Assembly (NCBI GenBank): GCA_023846275.1
Contig: JAIUJO010000090.1
Location: 998,081 to 1,062,080 of the forward strand
Origin: Vanilla planifolia
Lineage: Eukaryota > Streptophyta > Magnoliopsida > Asparagales > Orchidaceae
DNA length: 64,000 nt
Direction: 5' to 3'
Shown piece after piece: positions 26,831 to 40,380 of this stretch. A model generated the notes under the pieces. The model did no database searches and was not told the origin of the DNA. It worked only from the letters and a program-made list of their open reading frames with translations. Every line of letters begins with the position of its first letter. Position 1 is the stretch's first letter. The translations under genes and the position numbers were made by a program.

Positions 26831-29618
26831 ACTAAAAATTACCTAGCAAATAAGTTAAAATTATAGTAAAGTATTGTTTCTGTAATTAAACATATGCTAA
26901 ATATAAAATGAGATAAATTGAAGCTATGTACTTAGACCAAATCATAGCGATGTAGAGGGAGATGATAAGAGATTCAAAGTTGCGTAATAATAAAATAAAA
27001 TCAAAGCTAAAAATTTGAAAAAAAGATAAATTATGTGATAAAGTTGCATTCCAATATAATATGGAGACTTAGAGTGACATCAACGATCATTAATGAGGTA
27101 TGAATTGAAATGACACAAAAAGCTATTAAAAATTAAAATTTAATTTGACATAGGTAATCAAGATAAGTCCAATTACATTTTTTTCATCTTAATTAGAACT
27201 CATTTTGAAATACTTTTAGTTTAATGTTAATAAGTATAAATAAAAGTAAATAATTATTTTTATATTAAGAAAATATATATTAGAGTTGACATGTTATAAA
27301 TTGAAGCCATAAGATGTGACAAAGTTAAGGTATTGTAAACATCACAAGAGAGTTCTTTTAGAGTTGCATAATAAGATGGCCAAATCAAAGAAAAAATTTG
27401 AAAAAAAGACATAAATTTTATGAGAAAGCTTTATTTTGAGATACATTGATGATCTAGTGTATCATTAAATTAATGATTACCATATCTCATAAAGAGTGCT
27501 GAAACAACATAAAATAAAATATTTATAAACAAAACAATGAATATTAATTTCGATAAAGTTCTCTAAGCTGATTTGTCTTGTCACAAACAAACCTCTTTTG
27601 AAATTACTATAAATTTGAAATGGAAATAAGCAAAAAGAAGAATAAATGACTTTTTTAATATTAAGTAAATATAAAGTAAAGGTAAGATGAAGTATATTTA
27701 GAAAATTAAATATAAAAAAATCAAAGCAATATAAAGATCACATAAGATGAGACTTAGAGTTACTAAGTAATATAACTAAATAAAATAAAAAAATTAAAAC
27801 AATGAGATAAATTATATGAGATTGTTGAGTTCCATGTTACTAAAGAGATCAAGAATAGAACATCGATAATGAAATACGACTCAATTCAAAAGGACTCATA
27901 AAACTTTCTAAAATGCAAAAATAAAACTTAAATATCTAAATGTAATTTTTTAATTAGATGAACATCATTGAAATAAGTCGAATGGCATTTGTTTTGTTAC
28001 ATATTGTCTTCTATAGAATTTTTGTTAATTATCATAATAAAGAAGCATAAATAATAATATATTTTTATTTTAATATTACACAAATGCATTATAAAGCTCG
28101 AATAAAAACAATTAAAGCAATGTAACATAGAAAAAACCATGGTAATTTAAAGGTCACAATAAATAAGATTAAGAGCTACATTATAATTAAAAAAATAAAA
28201 GTGAAAAACTTGAAAAATAAGATAAATTATTAAAGAATGTTGCTTTCCAATATACAAGTAGTTTGAGTGTAACATCCTTAATCATCAAACATAGTACAAG
28301 AAGAATATCTCATTAAATATAATAATATATTAAAAATTTAATATTTGAAAATATTGAATAAATGTTTAATGTCTTGTAAAACATGCTAAAGAATAAAAAT
28401 CAAAATATTAAAAAAATGAAATGAATATCTAATTGAATTGATCTCATCGTGATGAGTTCAATGTCATTTGCTTTTTGGAAATAGAATTCTCTTGAAGTTA
28501 CTACTAATTACCAAAATAAATAATTAAGGTATAATTGAGACTAATTAAAGTCATGTAATATAACAAACTAAAAGCTATGTAAAGTTTACATAAGTGAAAA
28601 GTCTTAGTTAGATAATAACTAAATCAATGAAAATTAAAAAATAAAATAAATTGTATGAGAAAGTTGCACTCTAGGATATGAAGATCCTATTTAACAAACT
28701 CTAACATTAAATAAGATAATAGTTAGACTTTTTTGTAAATTTAAAATAATTCATAAAAATTAATAATGAATTCGTAATTGGATAAAGCTTACAATGAAGA
28801 ATTGAATGATGTCACAACCTATTGGAATTACAACAAATTACAAAATAAATTAGCTTAAAAAATAATTAGTTGTTATTTTCATATTATGTAAACTAATAAT
28901 AAAGCAAAAATTAAATAAATCGATGTAATGTAATAAAACGAAATCAAAATGATTGAAAGGTCATATGAGATAATATCTAGAGATACATTATATTATAACT
29001 AAATAAAAATAAAAATGTTGGAAAAATAAGATAAAGTACAAGGGGAAATTTTCATTTCAAGTTACAAAAGAGATTAAGTGTAATATCATCAATCACCATG
29101 CCTGACATGAATCAAACTTTCTTGTAAGAAATGCAAAAATCTTCAAAAATAAATTACTTAAAAATTATTGAAATAAATATTTAATTAGAAGGAGCATTTC
29201 GATAAGAGTCCACTGATATTAAGTTCTTTTATACCTAACCTCGTATAGAATTTCTTTGATTTATAAAAAATAAGGAAAAATGTTAAAAGATTATTTTTGA
29301 AAAAAATGGTAAATATATAATAAAGTTCAAAAAAGATAAATTGAAGGAATATAAGTTAACCTAATCTAAGTGTTGTAAAAGTGACCAATAAGAGAATTAG
29401 AGTTACATAAAAATATGATAAAGCCAAACAGAAAGTTAGGAGAAAGTGATATCAATTATTCCTAAAAATTACATTCCAATATCATGAGGAGATTTGGAGT
29501 AACATTCTCAATGATTAAATTAGATATGAATCAAAATATCTCATGAAAATTACTAAATCAATAAAAATGAATATTTTGAAATTTTAAATTTTAAAAATTT
29601 AAAATTAATACTTAAATT

Positions 29619-29862
29619 TATAAAGCTTGTGAAGATATGTCCAAGAATATTTATTTCATCATGATCAAAATTTTTTTGGAGTTATTTCAAATTATTTAAA
29701 ACATTAAAAAAAAAATAAAAAAATAATAATATTAAATAGATATAAAGCTTGTGAAGATATGTCCAAGAATATTTATTTCATCATGATCAAAATTTTTTTG
29801 GAGTTATTTCAAATTATTTAAAACATAAGAAAAAAATTAAAAAAATAATAATATTAAATAGA
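29619..29862 (-). repeat. 122-bp recent tandem duplication
   Basis: Copy 1 is 29,619-29,740 and copy 2 is 29,741-29,862. Both begin 'tataaagcttgtgaagatat' and end 'ttaaataga', and they differ only in the A-rich tract ('acattaaaaa' against 'acataagaaa' and one nearby base). A third partial start, 'tataaatt', follows at 29,863. The near identity contrasts with the heavy divergence of neighbouring monomers, so this duplication is much younger than the array, unless it is an assembly artefact. Confidence 0.95.
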
Positions 29863-30170
29863 TATAAATTAAAACTCAAATCACATAAGTTAAGGAAATT
29901 TAAAAACCCCAAATAAAAGCATTATAAATGTCACATGTGATGAGATTTTGAGTTATATAATAATATAAGCAAATTAGGGCAAACAATTTGGAAATATCAT
30001 GCTTGTAAGGAAAACTTGTGTTTCAAGATACTATGGAGATCAAAGCAACAAAAAAAATTTCATAGAATAAAAATAACAACTAAAGCATACCAAAACCTAA
30101 GAAAAAAACCTAAAAATATAAAAAATCAATATTTAATTTGATTGAGCTCATCTAAATGAGTACTATGACA

Positions 30171-30234
30171 TTTGTGCGAATGTAATTTAATAAAATAAAA
30201 AATTGAAGAAATAAGAAAACTTTTGTGCGAATGT
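30171..30234 (-). repeat. 13-bp copied filler flanking a monomer deletion
   Basis: The string 'tttgtgcgaatgt' occurs at 30,171-30,183 and 30,222-30,234. The first occurrence sits where the minus monomer should continue 'tttgtttcatc', and after it the array jumps forward by roughly 200 bp of monomer sequence. The second occurrence is in its normal place before 'taccttccatgatga'. The pattern is that of a deletion whose junction was filled by copying a nearby template. Confidence 0.6.
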
Positions 30235-32185
30235 TACCTTCCATGATGAGGAGAATGACAGTGACATCCTCGATGGTCAAATAACCTAATAATCAAAATG
30301 TCTCATAAAGTGAGCCAAAAACCTAAGAAAATAAAATACATAATAATATAAAAATAAAATTCTAATTTAATGGAACTCATTGAGTTGTGTCCAATAATGC
30401 TTATTTTAGCTTTATCCAAACTTATTTGGAATTCCTATGAAATAAGAAAATAAATAAGCACAAATAATAACAACTTATTACTTCAATGTTAAGGAAATAT
30501 AATTTAAAGCTAAGTTGAGATAAACTGAAGCAATATAAAATCCAATTCAAAATGAATAATGTGAACATATAAGATAAAGTTTATTGGAATGTTGGATTTC
30601 AAGATACTCAGGAGTTTTAGCTTAACTTCTGAGAACATAAAATTAATTACAAGTCAAAATGTTTTGTAAAGTGTGTAAAATTGTAAAAAAATGAAAGAAT
30701 TAAAAAATATAAAAAGGGAATCTTTTATTTGATTGAGCTTGTCGATATGATTTTAATGAAGTTTCTTTTCTCTTATTTGAAACTCAGTTGGTATTACTAA
30801 GGGTTTACAAAGAAAATCAACAAAAAAATTATAAATTATTATTTTAATATTAGGATAATATAAAATAAATCTAAAATGGTGTAAACAAAAATGGAAATTA
30901 GAAATACCTAAATCACGAAAACGGGAAGGCTACATAAGTTACGATGTAGAGTTACATAGCAAAATAACAAAATCAAGGAGAAAATATTTAAAAGGAATGA
31001 GACAAATTCGATAAGATTATTGCATTCCAAGATACTGTGGAGATAAAGTGTAATATTTTCCATTTCCAATTAGGGTGCAAATAAAAATGAGCTGGAAAGT
31101 TAGCAAAACTCATGAAAAATTGTCTAAAAAAAAGAAATGAATATTGTTTGATGACGCTCATCAGGAAGAATTCAACGACATTTGTTTTCTTTGTTTGATC
31201 ACATTTGGAATTACTATGTATTACAAAAACAAATAAGCATAAATAATATTGACTTATTCTTTTAATATTAAATAAATATATATTTCAACTAAAATTTGAC
31301 AAATTTATAGGAATGAAATATGATGAAAATGAAGTAATTTAAATTTCATATAAGAGAAATTTATGCTTCATAATAATAAATACAATTGAAAGTGAAATAT
31401 CTAAAGAAATAAGATAAATGGTATAGTAAATTGAATTCCAAGGTACTAGTAGATTAAGTGTAAGATCATTTATCAATAAGCATGTATGGATCTAAATGTC
31501 TCATAAAGCCTACAAATACCTATGTATATAAGAATAAATAATGAAAAATAGTAAATTATTATTTTAATACTTGTTTATTATTTACTAAATCTTAATTTTG
31601 ATAATTGAATGCAAAATGACTAAATCATAATGATTTAAAGGTCACACAAGAGGAGAAAGTCACATTCTAGGATAGTCAGTAGTTTGAGTTAAACATCGTT
31701 GATCAATAAATTAGGTACGAGTAAAAGTAAATCTCATATGGCATGTGAAAATCATAGAATATAAAATATTTATAATGTTTAAAAAATAAATTTTTAATTA
31801 AATGGAACTCATCGAGATGAGCCCAATGGTGTGTGTCCCTTCTCAACTTGACCTTGCTGGAATTACTATGATTTAACCACGTAAATAAGAAAAGAATATT
31901 AAATTATTTTAAAAATATTTCTCAAATTTATGGTAAAGGTGAAAAGTGATAAATTATATAAATATAACATAGCCAAGTTAAAGTGATGTAAAAGTCAAAC
32001 AAGTAAAGATTTGAAGTAGAATTGTAATAATCAAAAATCATGAAAAAACCTTTAATAAAATAAGGTAAATTATTGGATAAAATTGCAATGCAATATACAA
32101 AGAAGATCAAAGATAAAATTCTCATTTGTTAAATTTAAAACTATTTGAAATACCTCATAAAATGGACAAAAAACACTATAAAATG

Positions 32186-35100
32186 AATTTGATATATTAC
32201 TTTAAATGAATTTTTATTCTTTAAAATTTAATATGCTTTCATTGTTATTTAAATAATAATTACTTATTATTATTTAAGATTAATTAATTTATTAATTAAT
32301 AGTAATTCCAAATATGGTTTGTTGGGGACAAAAGGAAAATAATTGGACTCCTCTTAACCAGTTTAATCTAATTAAATATTAATTATATATTTTTAATTTT
32401 ATTATTTTCTTAAGTTTTTGCATGCCATACTAGGCATTTTGATTCATACCTTTTTTTTGCCATCAAAGATTTCACACTTGATGTTCTTAATATCTTGGAA
32501 TGGAAAATTCTTGTATAATTTAAAAATATCTACAAACTTCTTTTTTAATTTAGTTATATAACTCTCTAGTTCTAAATCTCATTTAATGTGACCTTTGCAT
32601 CATATTAGTTTGGTTATATTAAATTTCTTTAGTTTATCTCCATTTAATTATCACACATATTTTCCTAGTATTTTAGTAATAATATTTTATAATTTAAGAT
32701 TATTTAATTATTTTTTCATAGTAATTAAAAAATATGTTTGATCAACACAAAACAAACACCATTAGGATCATCTCAAAGAGCTTTATGAAATTAAGTTTAT
32801 GTTTTTATCTTTTTAATATTATATTTTCTAGATATTTGGCTTAATCTAAGAGTGTTTTTCACTTGTACTAGATTTGACTACAAAAAATTTACAATCGATC
32901 TTCTCAATCCTTGGAATGCAACTTTCCTATACAACTTATCACATTTCTTAAAATATTTTACTTTGATTTTGGTAAAATATTTATGAAACTCTAATTCTGC
33001 ACTTCTATGGCCTTTATAATATCATTTTGTTATATTATGTTTCTCCAATTTATCCTATTTTTTCTTTTTGAATTGTTTACATAATATAAAAAATTATGTA
33101 TTATTATTTATGCTTATTTTGATTAGTAATTGTTAGTAGTTCCAAACGTGGTCAATTCAATTTTAAACAAATAGATTTGAGCTTGTCGACACATGCTCTA
33201 ATCAATTAAATTATTAATTTTATGTTTTTAAATATTTTATTTTAGATTTTTGCTTCATTTTTATGCTTTTTTTATTTGTACTTATGTTGACGATCAAGCA
33301 TTTTGCAATTAAGTTTCTTAGTATCATTGAATGTATCGTGCACACGTAATTTATCTTACTTCTTCAAATCCTTTGCTTTGATTTATTAGATTTTATGAAA
33401 CTCGTATTTTCCTCTTAGGTGACAATTATATCACCTTTGTTTGTATATATTATTTTTCCTCAATTTATCTTATTTTAGTTCTATTAAATTTTTAGTTATA
33501 TTAAAATAGCAATTTTTATTATTTTTATTTATTTTTAGTCCATAGTATATGAAAACAAGGTTTAATGGAGGAGAAACAAATATTATTGGACTTTCCACGA
33601 TGAGCATCATCCAATTAAATAATCATTTTTATTTTTTTAAAATTCTTTTTTGTATGATTTTTTCATGCTTTATTAGGCATATCGATTCGCATCTAATTTT
33701 TTGTTTGAGGATATCACACTTTATCTTTTTAAAATGTTATAATACAATTTTCATGTACAATTTATGTAATATTTTAAATTTACTTTAATTTTTATATATT
33801 GCTATGTATCTCAAAATCTACCATTTTTTTATAATTATGTCGTAATGATTTTACTATATCACGTTAAAATAGTTTATCATAATTCCATTTAAATATATGT
33901 TTGCTTAACATTAAAATTATAGTTTATCATTTATGCTTATTTAGCTTTGTAATTATAGAAATGCCAAATGAGTACTCATCGAATGTAGCTCAAGTAATCC
34001 CAAAGGTTATATCAAATTAAACAACCATTTTTATATTTTAAATATTTAATTTTTTTATGGTTTTGGCACATTATTCAAAGCATTTTGATTCGTACTAGAT
34101 TTGGCAATCAAGGATGTTATACCCGTTCATGTTAGTATATTGAAATGTCATTTTGTTATACAATTTAACTCCTTATTTAAATTGTTTTACTTTTATTTGC
34201 TCATATTACTTCGTAACTCAAAATTTTGTCTCATGTCACCATTAACATCACTTTAATTTTGCTATATTGGATTACATTGTTGACTAATTTATGTGTTATT
34301 AAGCATTTGCTTATTAATAGAACATTACTAAATTTTATGGTTATTTAATATGATAATACTAAACGAGGTCTGATGGGAACAAAACAAAAGTCATCCAACA
34401 CATCTAAACAACTTCTGTCTAATTAAATATTAAAATTTATATTTTTAAATACTTTATAAGATTTTGGAATATTTTATAAGACATTTTAACTTGTGCCTAT
34501 TCAAGGATCGTGGACTTTACATTTGATTTGTTTAGTATTTTGGAATGCAACTTTCCTTCATAATTTTTGTTTATTCTTCTCAAGTGACCTTTAAATTTTT
34601 TATTTTATTACATTAAAACAAAACAATTTATCTCATTTTTATTTTAATATATATCTACTTAAATTTAAATTAATAATCTATTATTATTATTAGAAAATTA
34701 CTTTATTGACTTATAGTAATTACAAGCGAGTTCCATTTTGAAATAATAATTTGTCATTATTTATGTTCAATTATTTTTTGTAATTCGTAATAATTCCAAA
34801 TCAAGTGGATGGAGATGAATCAAATGTTGTTGGAGTTATTTTGATGAGCTCTTTATAAATCTAAATATTATTTTATGTTTTTAAATAATTTTTTTCTAGA
34901 GATTCTACATGTTTTACGAGACATTTTACTTCATATCTTATTTAATGATTAAGGATATCACACCTTATATCTCTTTAGTATGTTTGAATGCAAAATTCCT
35001 ATATATTTGACATCATTTCTTCCAATAAGTATGTTTAGCTATCTTTCTATTTTACTCAAATGCTTATCTCATGCAGGATTTATATTAATATGATTTTATT

Positions 35101-37806
35101 TTATTACATTGACACAACATATGTCATTTTAGTTTTATTATATATTCATTTAACATTAAAATTGTAATTTATTCTTATTTTTTTTTATTTAATTTCATAA
35201 TTTGTAATGAAAAAAACAAATGTTGTGTCATTTGGGCTTGTCTTGACGAGCTCTATCTATTTAAATATTCATTTTTATATTTTATTAACATTTTTTATTT
35301 ACCATTTTTTGGTATGCTTTACTATACATTTCAATCATAGCTTATGTTTTATTTTCTAATGCAAATTTCTCATAATATTTATAAGATTTCTTTAAATGTT
35401 TTGCATTTATTTGATTATATCACTATCTAACTACAATTTAATGTTGTGTGACCTTCACATCACATTTGTTAGGTTATAACAAATTACTTCAAATTGCCTT
35501 ATTACAAGCAAAATATATATTTTGTTTATATTATAATAATAATAATTTATTTATTTTTTCTATTCACATTAATAATTTATATTAATTAAAAATATATTTG
35601 ATCCATAAGAAACCAATGCTGATGGACATATCTAAAAAATCCTTTTAAAATTAAATGTTTATTTTTATTTTTTTAAATATTTTTTTATGTGTTTTTGCTC
35701 AATTTAAGAGTAATTTAAATTTGTAATTGTTTTAAGTATAACCCTTATCTTTTTAATATCATGGAATATAACTTTCATATAATGTATCTTATTTCTTTAA
35801 ATGTGTTTTCTTTGATTTTGTTATATTAATGTGAAACTATATTTCTTCTCTCCTATGATCTTTGCAATACTATCTTTTTTACATATATTTCTTACATTTA
35901 TCTCATTTTAGCTTTGTATATATTTATTAAATATAAAAATATATAATTTACTACAATTTTTTGGAGTTATTTTAGTGAACTCTAAAAAATTAAATATTCA
36001 TTTTTATATTTTTAGATATTTCCTTTTAAGGCTTTTTACATGCTTTATAATGCATTTTATTCATGCCTATGTTGATGATTAATGATCTTATACTTGTTCT
36101 CCTTAGTATGCTCGAATGACGTTGTCCATAACATTTATTAGATTTCTTCAAAACTTTTTTTTATTTTAATTATATTTTTTAAGAAAGTGGAATTCTCTTC
36201 TCATGTGAAAAGTTACATCACTTTATTTAGATATATTACATTACTATAATTTACCTTATTTCATCTTTAATGGTTTCTTAATTAATATTAAAATAATAAT
36301 TTACTATTATTTCTAATTTTTAAAATTCATAGTATTTCCAAATGGGGTTTAGTGGAGGCAAAACAAATGATATTCAACTCAGATTGATGACTCCATCTAA
36401 TTAAATCATTATTTTTTAATATTTTTTTTTTTGGAGTACTTTATGAGACAATTTTATTTGTACCTAATTTAATGATTAATGTTGTTCTACTCATTGCTTT
36501 TAATATCTTGGAAAAAAACTTATAATTAAAATTGTTTAAAATTTGTTTCATGATTGAGTTATATTACTATGCAACTCAAAATTTGTCATCCTAAGACCAT
36601 TATGTTGTAGTTATTTGGTTGATTACTTTGTTTCAATTTATTTAATCCTATCTTAAATTCATATTTAACTAAGACAAAACAAAAGTCATTGAACTTTCCT
36701 CATTGGGTGCTATCTAGTTAAGTAGTTATTTTATATTTTTAGTTAATATTTGCATGGTTTTAGGACATTTCATGAGGGATTTGGAGCACAACCTTTTTAA
36801 TATAATTTACCTTATTTTTTCAATTTTTTTCCTTCGATTTGGTTATATTTGTATGTGGTTTTAATTCTCGTATCATGTGACTTTCGCATCACTTCAATTT
36901 CATTATATTGTTTTGATTCAATTTTCTAATATTTAGTTTTTTTATATTTTCTTAATATATAAATATAAGTTTATTATTTTTTATATTTATTTAATTTGTT
37001 AAATGTTTCTAATTAGAAAAAATGATTTGTCAAAATGAAACAAAAGAGATTGTGATTGTTTTAATGAGTTCTATATAGCTAAACTTTTACTTTTATATGG
37101 TTTTTAAAAAATTTTATTTTCTTTGATCTGGAATTTCTTTAGGAAGCACTTTGATTTAATTTAATCAAGTAATTGAGATTTTTACACCCAATCATCTTAC
37201 AAGCTTAGAATAAAACTTTCTTAATTGAATTTTATCATTTTGTCATATTTTTCACTCCATCTTAGTTTATGTAAATCTAAATCACTTATTGTGTGACGTT
37301 TAAATTGTTTCGATTTGGTTATATTACATTGCCATCATATTTCTAGTTAAATATATATCTAATTTATATTAAAATATTTATTTGTTGATATTTATGTTTA
37401 ATTACATAATAAATTAGTCATAACAGATCGAAATGAGATCTTTCTGAGACAAAACAACTGCTATATGACTAGACGTGATGAGCTGCATCAAATTAAATAT
37501 TCATTTTGATATTTTTTTTAAAATTTTATGTTTTTTGGAATTTTACATGCTTTACGAGATATTTTTATTAGCATTCGATTTGACAATGGGGGATATTATA
37601 CCCAATCTTGATAGTATTTTTTTAATGCATCTTTCCAATATAATTTATCCCTTTTCTTAAAAGTTTTGCTTTTGATTACATTTTAGTTTGGACATAATTT
37701 TGCAATCGAGGATGTTACTCTTACTATTTTTAGTATCTTGGAATGCAATATTCTCATTTAATTTTTCTCATGTGTTGAAAGCTTTCACTTTGATTTGCCT
37801 TTAGTA
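32186..37806 (+). repeat. AT-rich ~418-bp satellite array, second plus block, before the higher-order unit
   Basis: About 13-14 plus monomers. The 'ttggaatg' landmark starts at 32,495, 32,911 and 33,327 (two spacings of 416 bp), showing how regular the array is where monomers are full length. Shortened monomers occur near 34.57-34.60 kb, 36.66-36.80 kb and 37.66-37.70 kb; in the last, 'gttttgcttttgatt' jumps back to 'agtttggacataatttt'. A partial duplication lies at 34.67-34.80 kb. At 35,237-35,250 the dyad keeps an older 'gacgag' arm. The 'atcgaggatg' box at 37,705 keeps its CG. No gene is visible. Confidence 0.88.
34670..34800 (+). repeat. Local ~72-bp duplication of the AATAAT/AATTCC boxes
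   Basis: The box pair 'aataatctattattattatt' plus 'atagtaattacaagcgag' (34,670-34,730) is repeated as 'aataataatttgtcattatt' plus 'cgtaataattccaaatcaag' (34,742-34,805). A single monomer normally has this pair once. The two copies are already diverged, so the event is old compared with the 122-bp and 15.4-kb duplications. Confidence 0.65.
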
Positions 37807-40366
37807 TTATGTAACCCTAAATCTCTTCTCATGTGAAATTTACATAGCATTTCTTTGGTGATCTTACATAACTTCAAATTATCTCATTTTAGGTTTATTA
37901 TATATACACCAAAAATTAAATAATAATGCATTTTTATTTACTATTATATTTCTTAATAATTTTTAAAAAGGTCGAATGGAGATAAAAGAAATGTCACTAG
38001 AATCATCATTAGGTTCAATAACAAACTAAATCTTCCTTTCTATATTTTTAAATTTTTTATTTTCTACTATTTTTGCTTGCTGTATAAGATATTCAATTCG
38101 TAGCAAATTTGGTTATCGATGATATTTCACACAATCTCCATAGTATTTTGGCATTCAACTTTCTAGCATAATTTATCTCACTTAGCCTTTTACTTTGATT
38201 TTGTACATTCTTATGTAACTCTAAATCTACTATCATGTGTCCTTTATGTCACATTGATTAGGTTTTATTACTTTTCTTCAATTTATATCATTTCAAATTT
38301 AAAACAAATTAGCTTAAGGTTAAAGGGATAATTTGTTAATATTCATAATTATTTAATTTTATGTTTTATAATAATTCTAAACTATGATTAGGAAGAATTA
38401 AATGTGGATGGACTCATCTCAATAAGCTCTACCATATTAATGCATTTAATGTTTTTTCTAGGGTTCTAGCATGTCTTATAAGGCATTTTAATTCGTACAT
38501 CATTTTATGATCTGGAGTTTTAAGCTTGATCTCCTTTGTATTTTGAAATGTAACCTTCACATGTAATTTATCCTAGTTTTAAAATTTTTCAATATTATAT
38601 TACTTTCATTTACATAATTTTAGGATCATTGTACTTTTTTTAATATTGAAATAATATTTTTTTTATTTATACATATTTATGATGGTAAATCTTTGAAATT
38701 TCTATTATGGTTTTTAAAAAATTATAGTAGTCATCATACTCATCTTGATGAGTTCTATATAAGTAAATATTAATTTTAATATTTTTAAATATTTTATTTA
38801 TGGGATTTTTTTCACTCTATATGTGATATTTTTATTTGTAGAATATTTTGTGATTGAGGATTTTACATTAGATCATCATGGAACCTTGAAATGTAATTTT
38901 TCCATACAATTATACCCATGTAATCAAAATTTCCACTTCAATTTGTTTTGTCATTCTAAATCTCTTCTTGTATAATTTTTACATTGCTTTTATTTTGTTA
39001 TATTTCATTACTTCAATTTGTCTCATTTCAACTTGTTATACATCTACATAGTATTCAATACCAATTTATTATTATTTATTTTTTAATTGCTCTTATGTTT
39101 CAAAGAAATTTAGAGTGAGGTTCATTTGAGACTAAATTAACATCATTGGAGTTATCCCAACAATTTCAATCCAATTAAATATTATGTTTCATGTTTTAGT
39201 ATATTGTTTAAGTGTTTGTCATGCTTTTTGAGGATTTCAATTTATAAACTATGTGACAATCAAGGAAGTTACAATCAGTCTCTTTAGTATACTAGAAAAT
39301 AGGTTCCTTCTACAATTTATCCCTTGTTTACAAATTTTTACTTTGATTTTGATTTTATTTCTATGAATGTCAAATTATACTCACATGTGAATTTAAAGCC
39401 TGTAATTTTCTTATATTACATTGTTTCAATTTTTCATTTTAACTAAAATATAGTTTTACTTTTTTTTTGAAATAATACACTATTTTAATTTTTGTTTAAT
39501 TAGTTTTGTAATTCATAGTAAATAAGCATTGTAGGAGTCATGTTGGTGAGTTTTATCAAATTAAAAATTAAATTTTATAATTGAAATATTTTATTTCGTA
39601 TGATTTCCACATGTTTTGTGAGATTTGTTTCATCATAGTTTATTTGATGATCACGTAAGTCACAGTAGTATATTTTAATGCAAGTTTCCCATGGATTTTA
39701 CCTCATTTCCTCAAAGTTTTGTCCTTAATTTTCTTATATTACTATGTTACACTATTTCTCATTTCATGTGGGCTTTACATTACTTTGATTTTTTTATATT
39801 AAATTGCTTCTACGTATCTTATTTACTATATTTTAAAATTATTTAATATTAAATGATAATATATTATTATTTATGATTATTTATTTTCATAATTTGTAGC
39901 AATTCAAAACAAGGTTTGTTCCAAACAAAAAAATGGTAGCTAAACTAATCTTGATGAACTCCTTCTAATTAAATTTTCATTTAACATTATTATGTATTTA
40001 ATTTTCAATGGTTTTTAGATAAGTTTTTTTTTCATTTTGATTCATATAAAATTTGATGATCGATGATGTTACTCTCGATCTTCTTAAGCTGTTGGAATGA
40101 AATTCTCCCATACAATTTATCTCATTTCTTAAAGTTTTAATAATCATTTTGTTTTATTACTCTAAAACTCAAATCTCTTCTCTTGTGACCATTATATCAG
40201 TTTGATTTTTTATATTACATTGCTTCAATTTATATTATTTTTAGCTTTAATATATATTTACTTTATATTAAAATAAAGATTAATTTTTATTGATCTTTTA
40301 TTCATTTTTGTAATTTCTTCTAATCTTAAAATAAGGTCTCATAGAGAGAAAACAAACATCATCAGA

Positions 40367-40380
40367 CTCATCTCGATGAG
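40367..40380. repeat. Type example of the monomer dyad
   Basis: CTCATC-TC-GATGAG: two perfect 6-bp inverted arms around a 2-bp centre. The same element, with one or two changes, occurs once per monomer in both orientations: 5-18 (a perfect 14-bp palindrome), 4,387-4,400, 13,785-13,798, 38,739-38,752, 28,443-28,456, 31,808-31,821 and 51,408-51,421. It is among the best-kept parts of the monomer. A binding site for a dimeric protein is possible but unproven; no known site is matched. Confidence 0.75.

Larger units (their letters stand above)
26831..32185 (-). repeat. AT-rich ~418-bp satellite array, minus block, part 2
   Basis: About 13 minus-oriented monomers. Well-kept dyads lie at 28,443-28,456 (CTCATC-GT-GATGAG) and 31,808-31,821 (CTCATC-GA-GATGAG), and a partly decayed one at 30,147-30,160. 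Rearrangements include a partial duplication near 28.33-28.40 kb, a perfect-looking 122-bp tandem duplication at 29,619, and a deletion with copied filler at 30,171-30,234. A minus-strand open frame at 31,928-32,125 is satellite sequence. Orientation returns to plus at about 32,185 around 'aaatgaatttgatatattac'. No gene, RNA gene or transposon is visible. Confidence 0.88.

Noticed and set aside
40367-40380. The dyad as a CENP-B box
   Set aside because: The CENP-B box has a different core (TTCG....A..CGGG type) that the dyad does not match.
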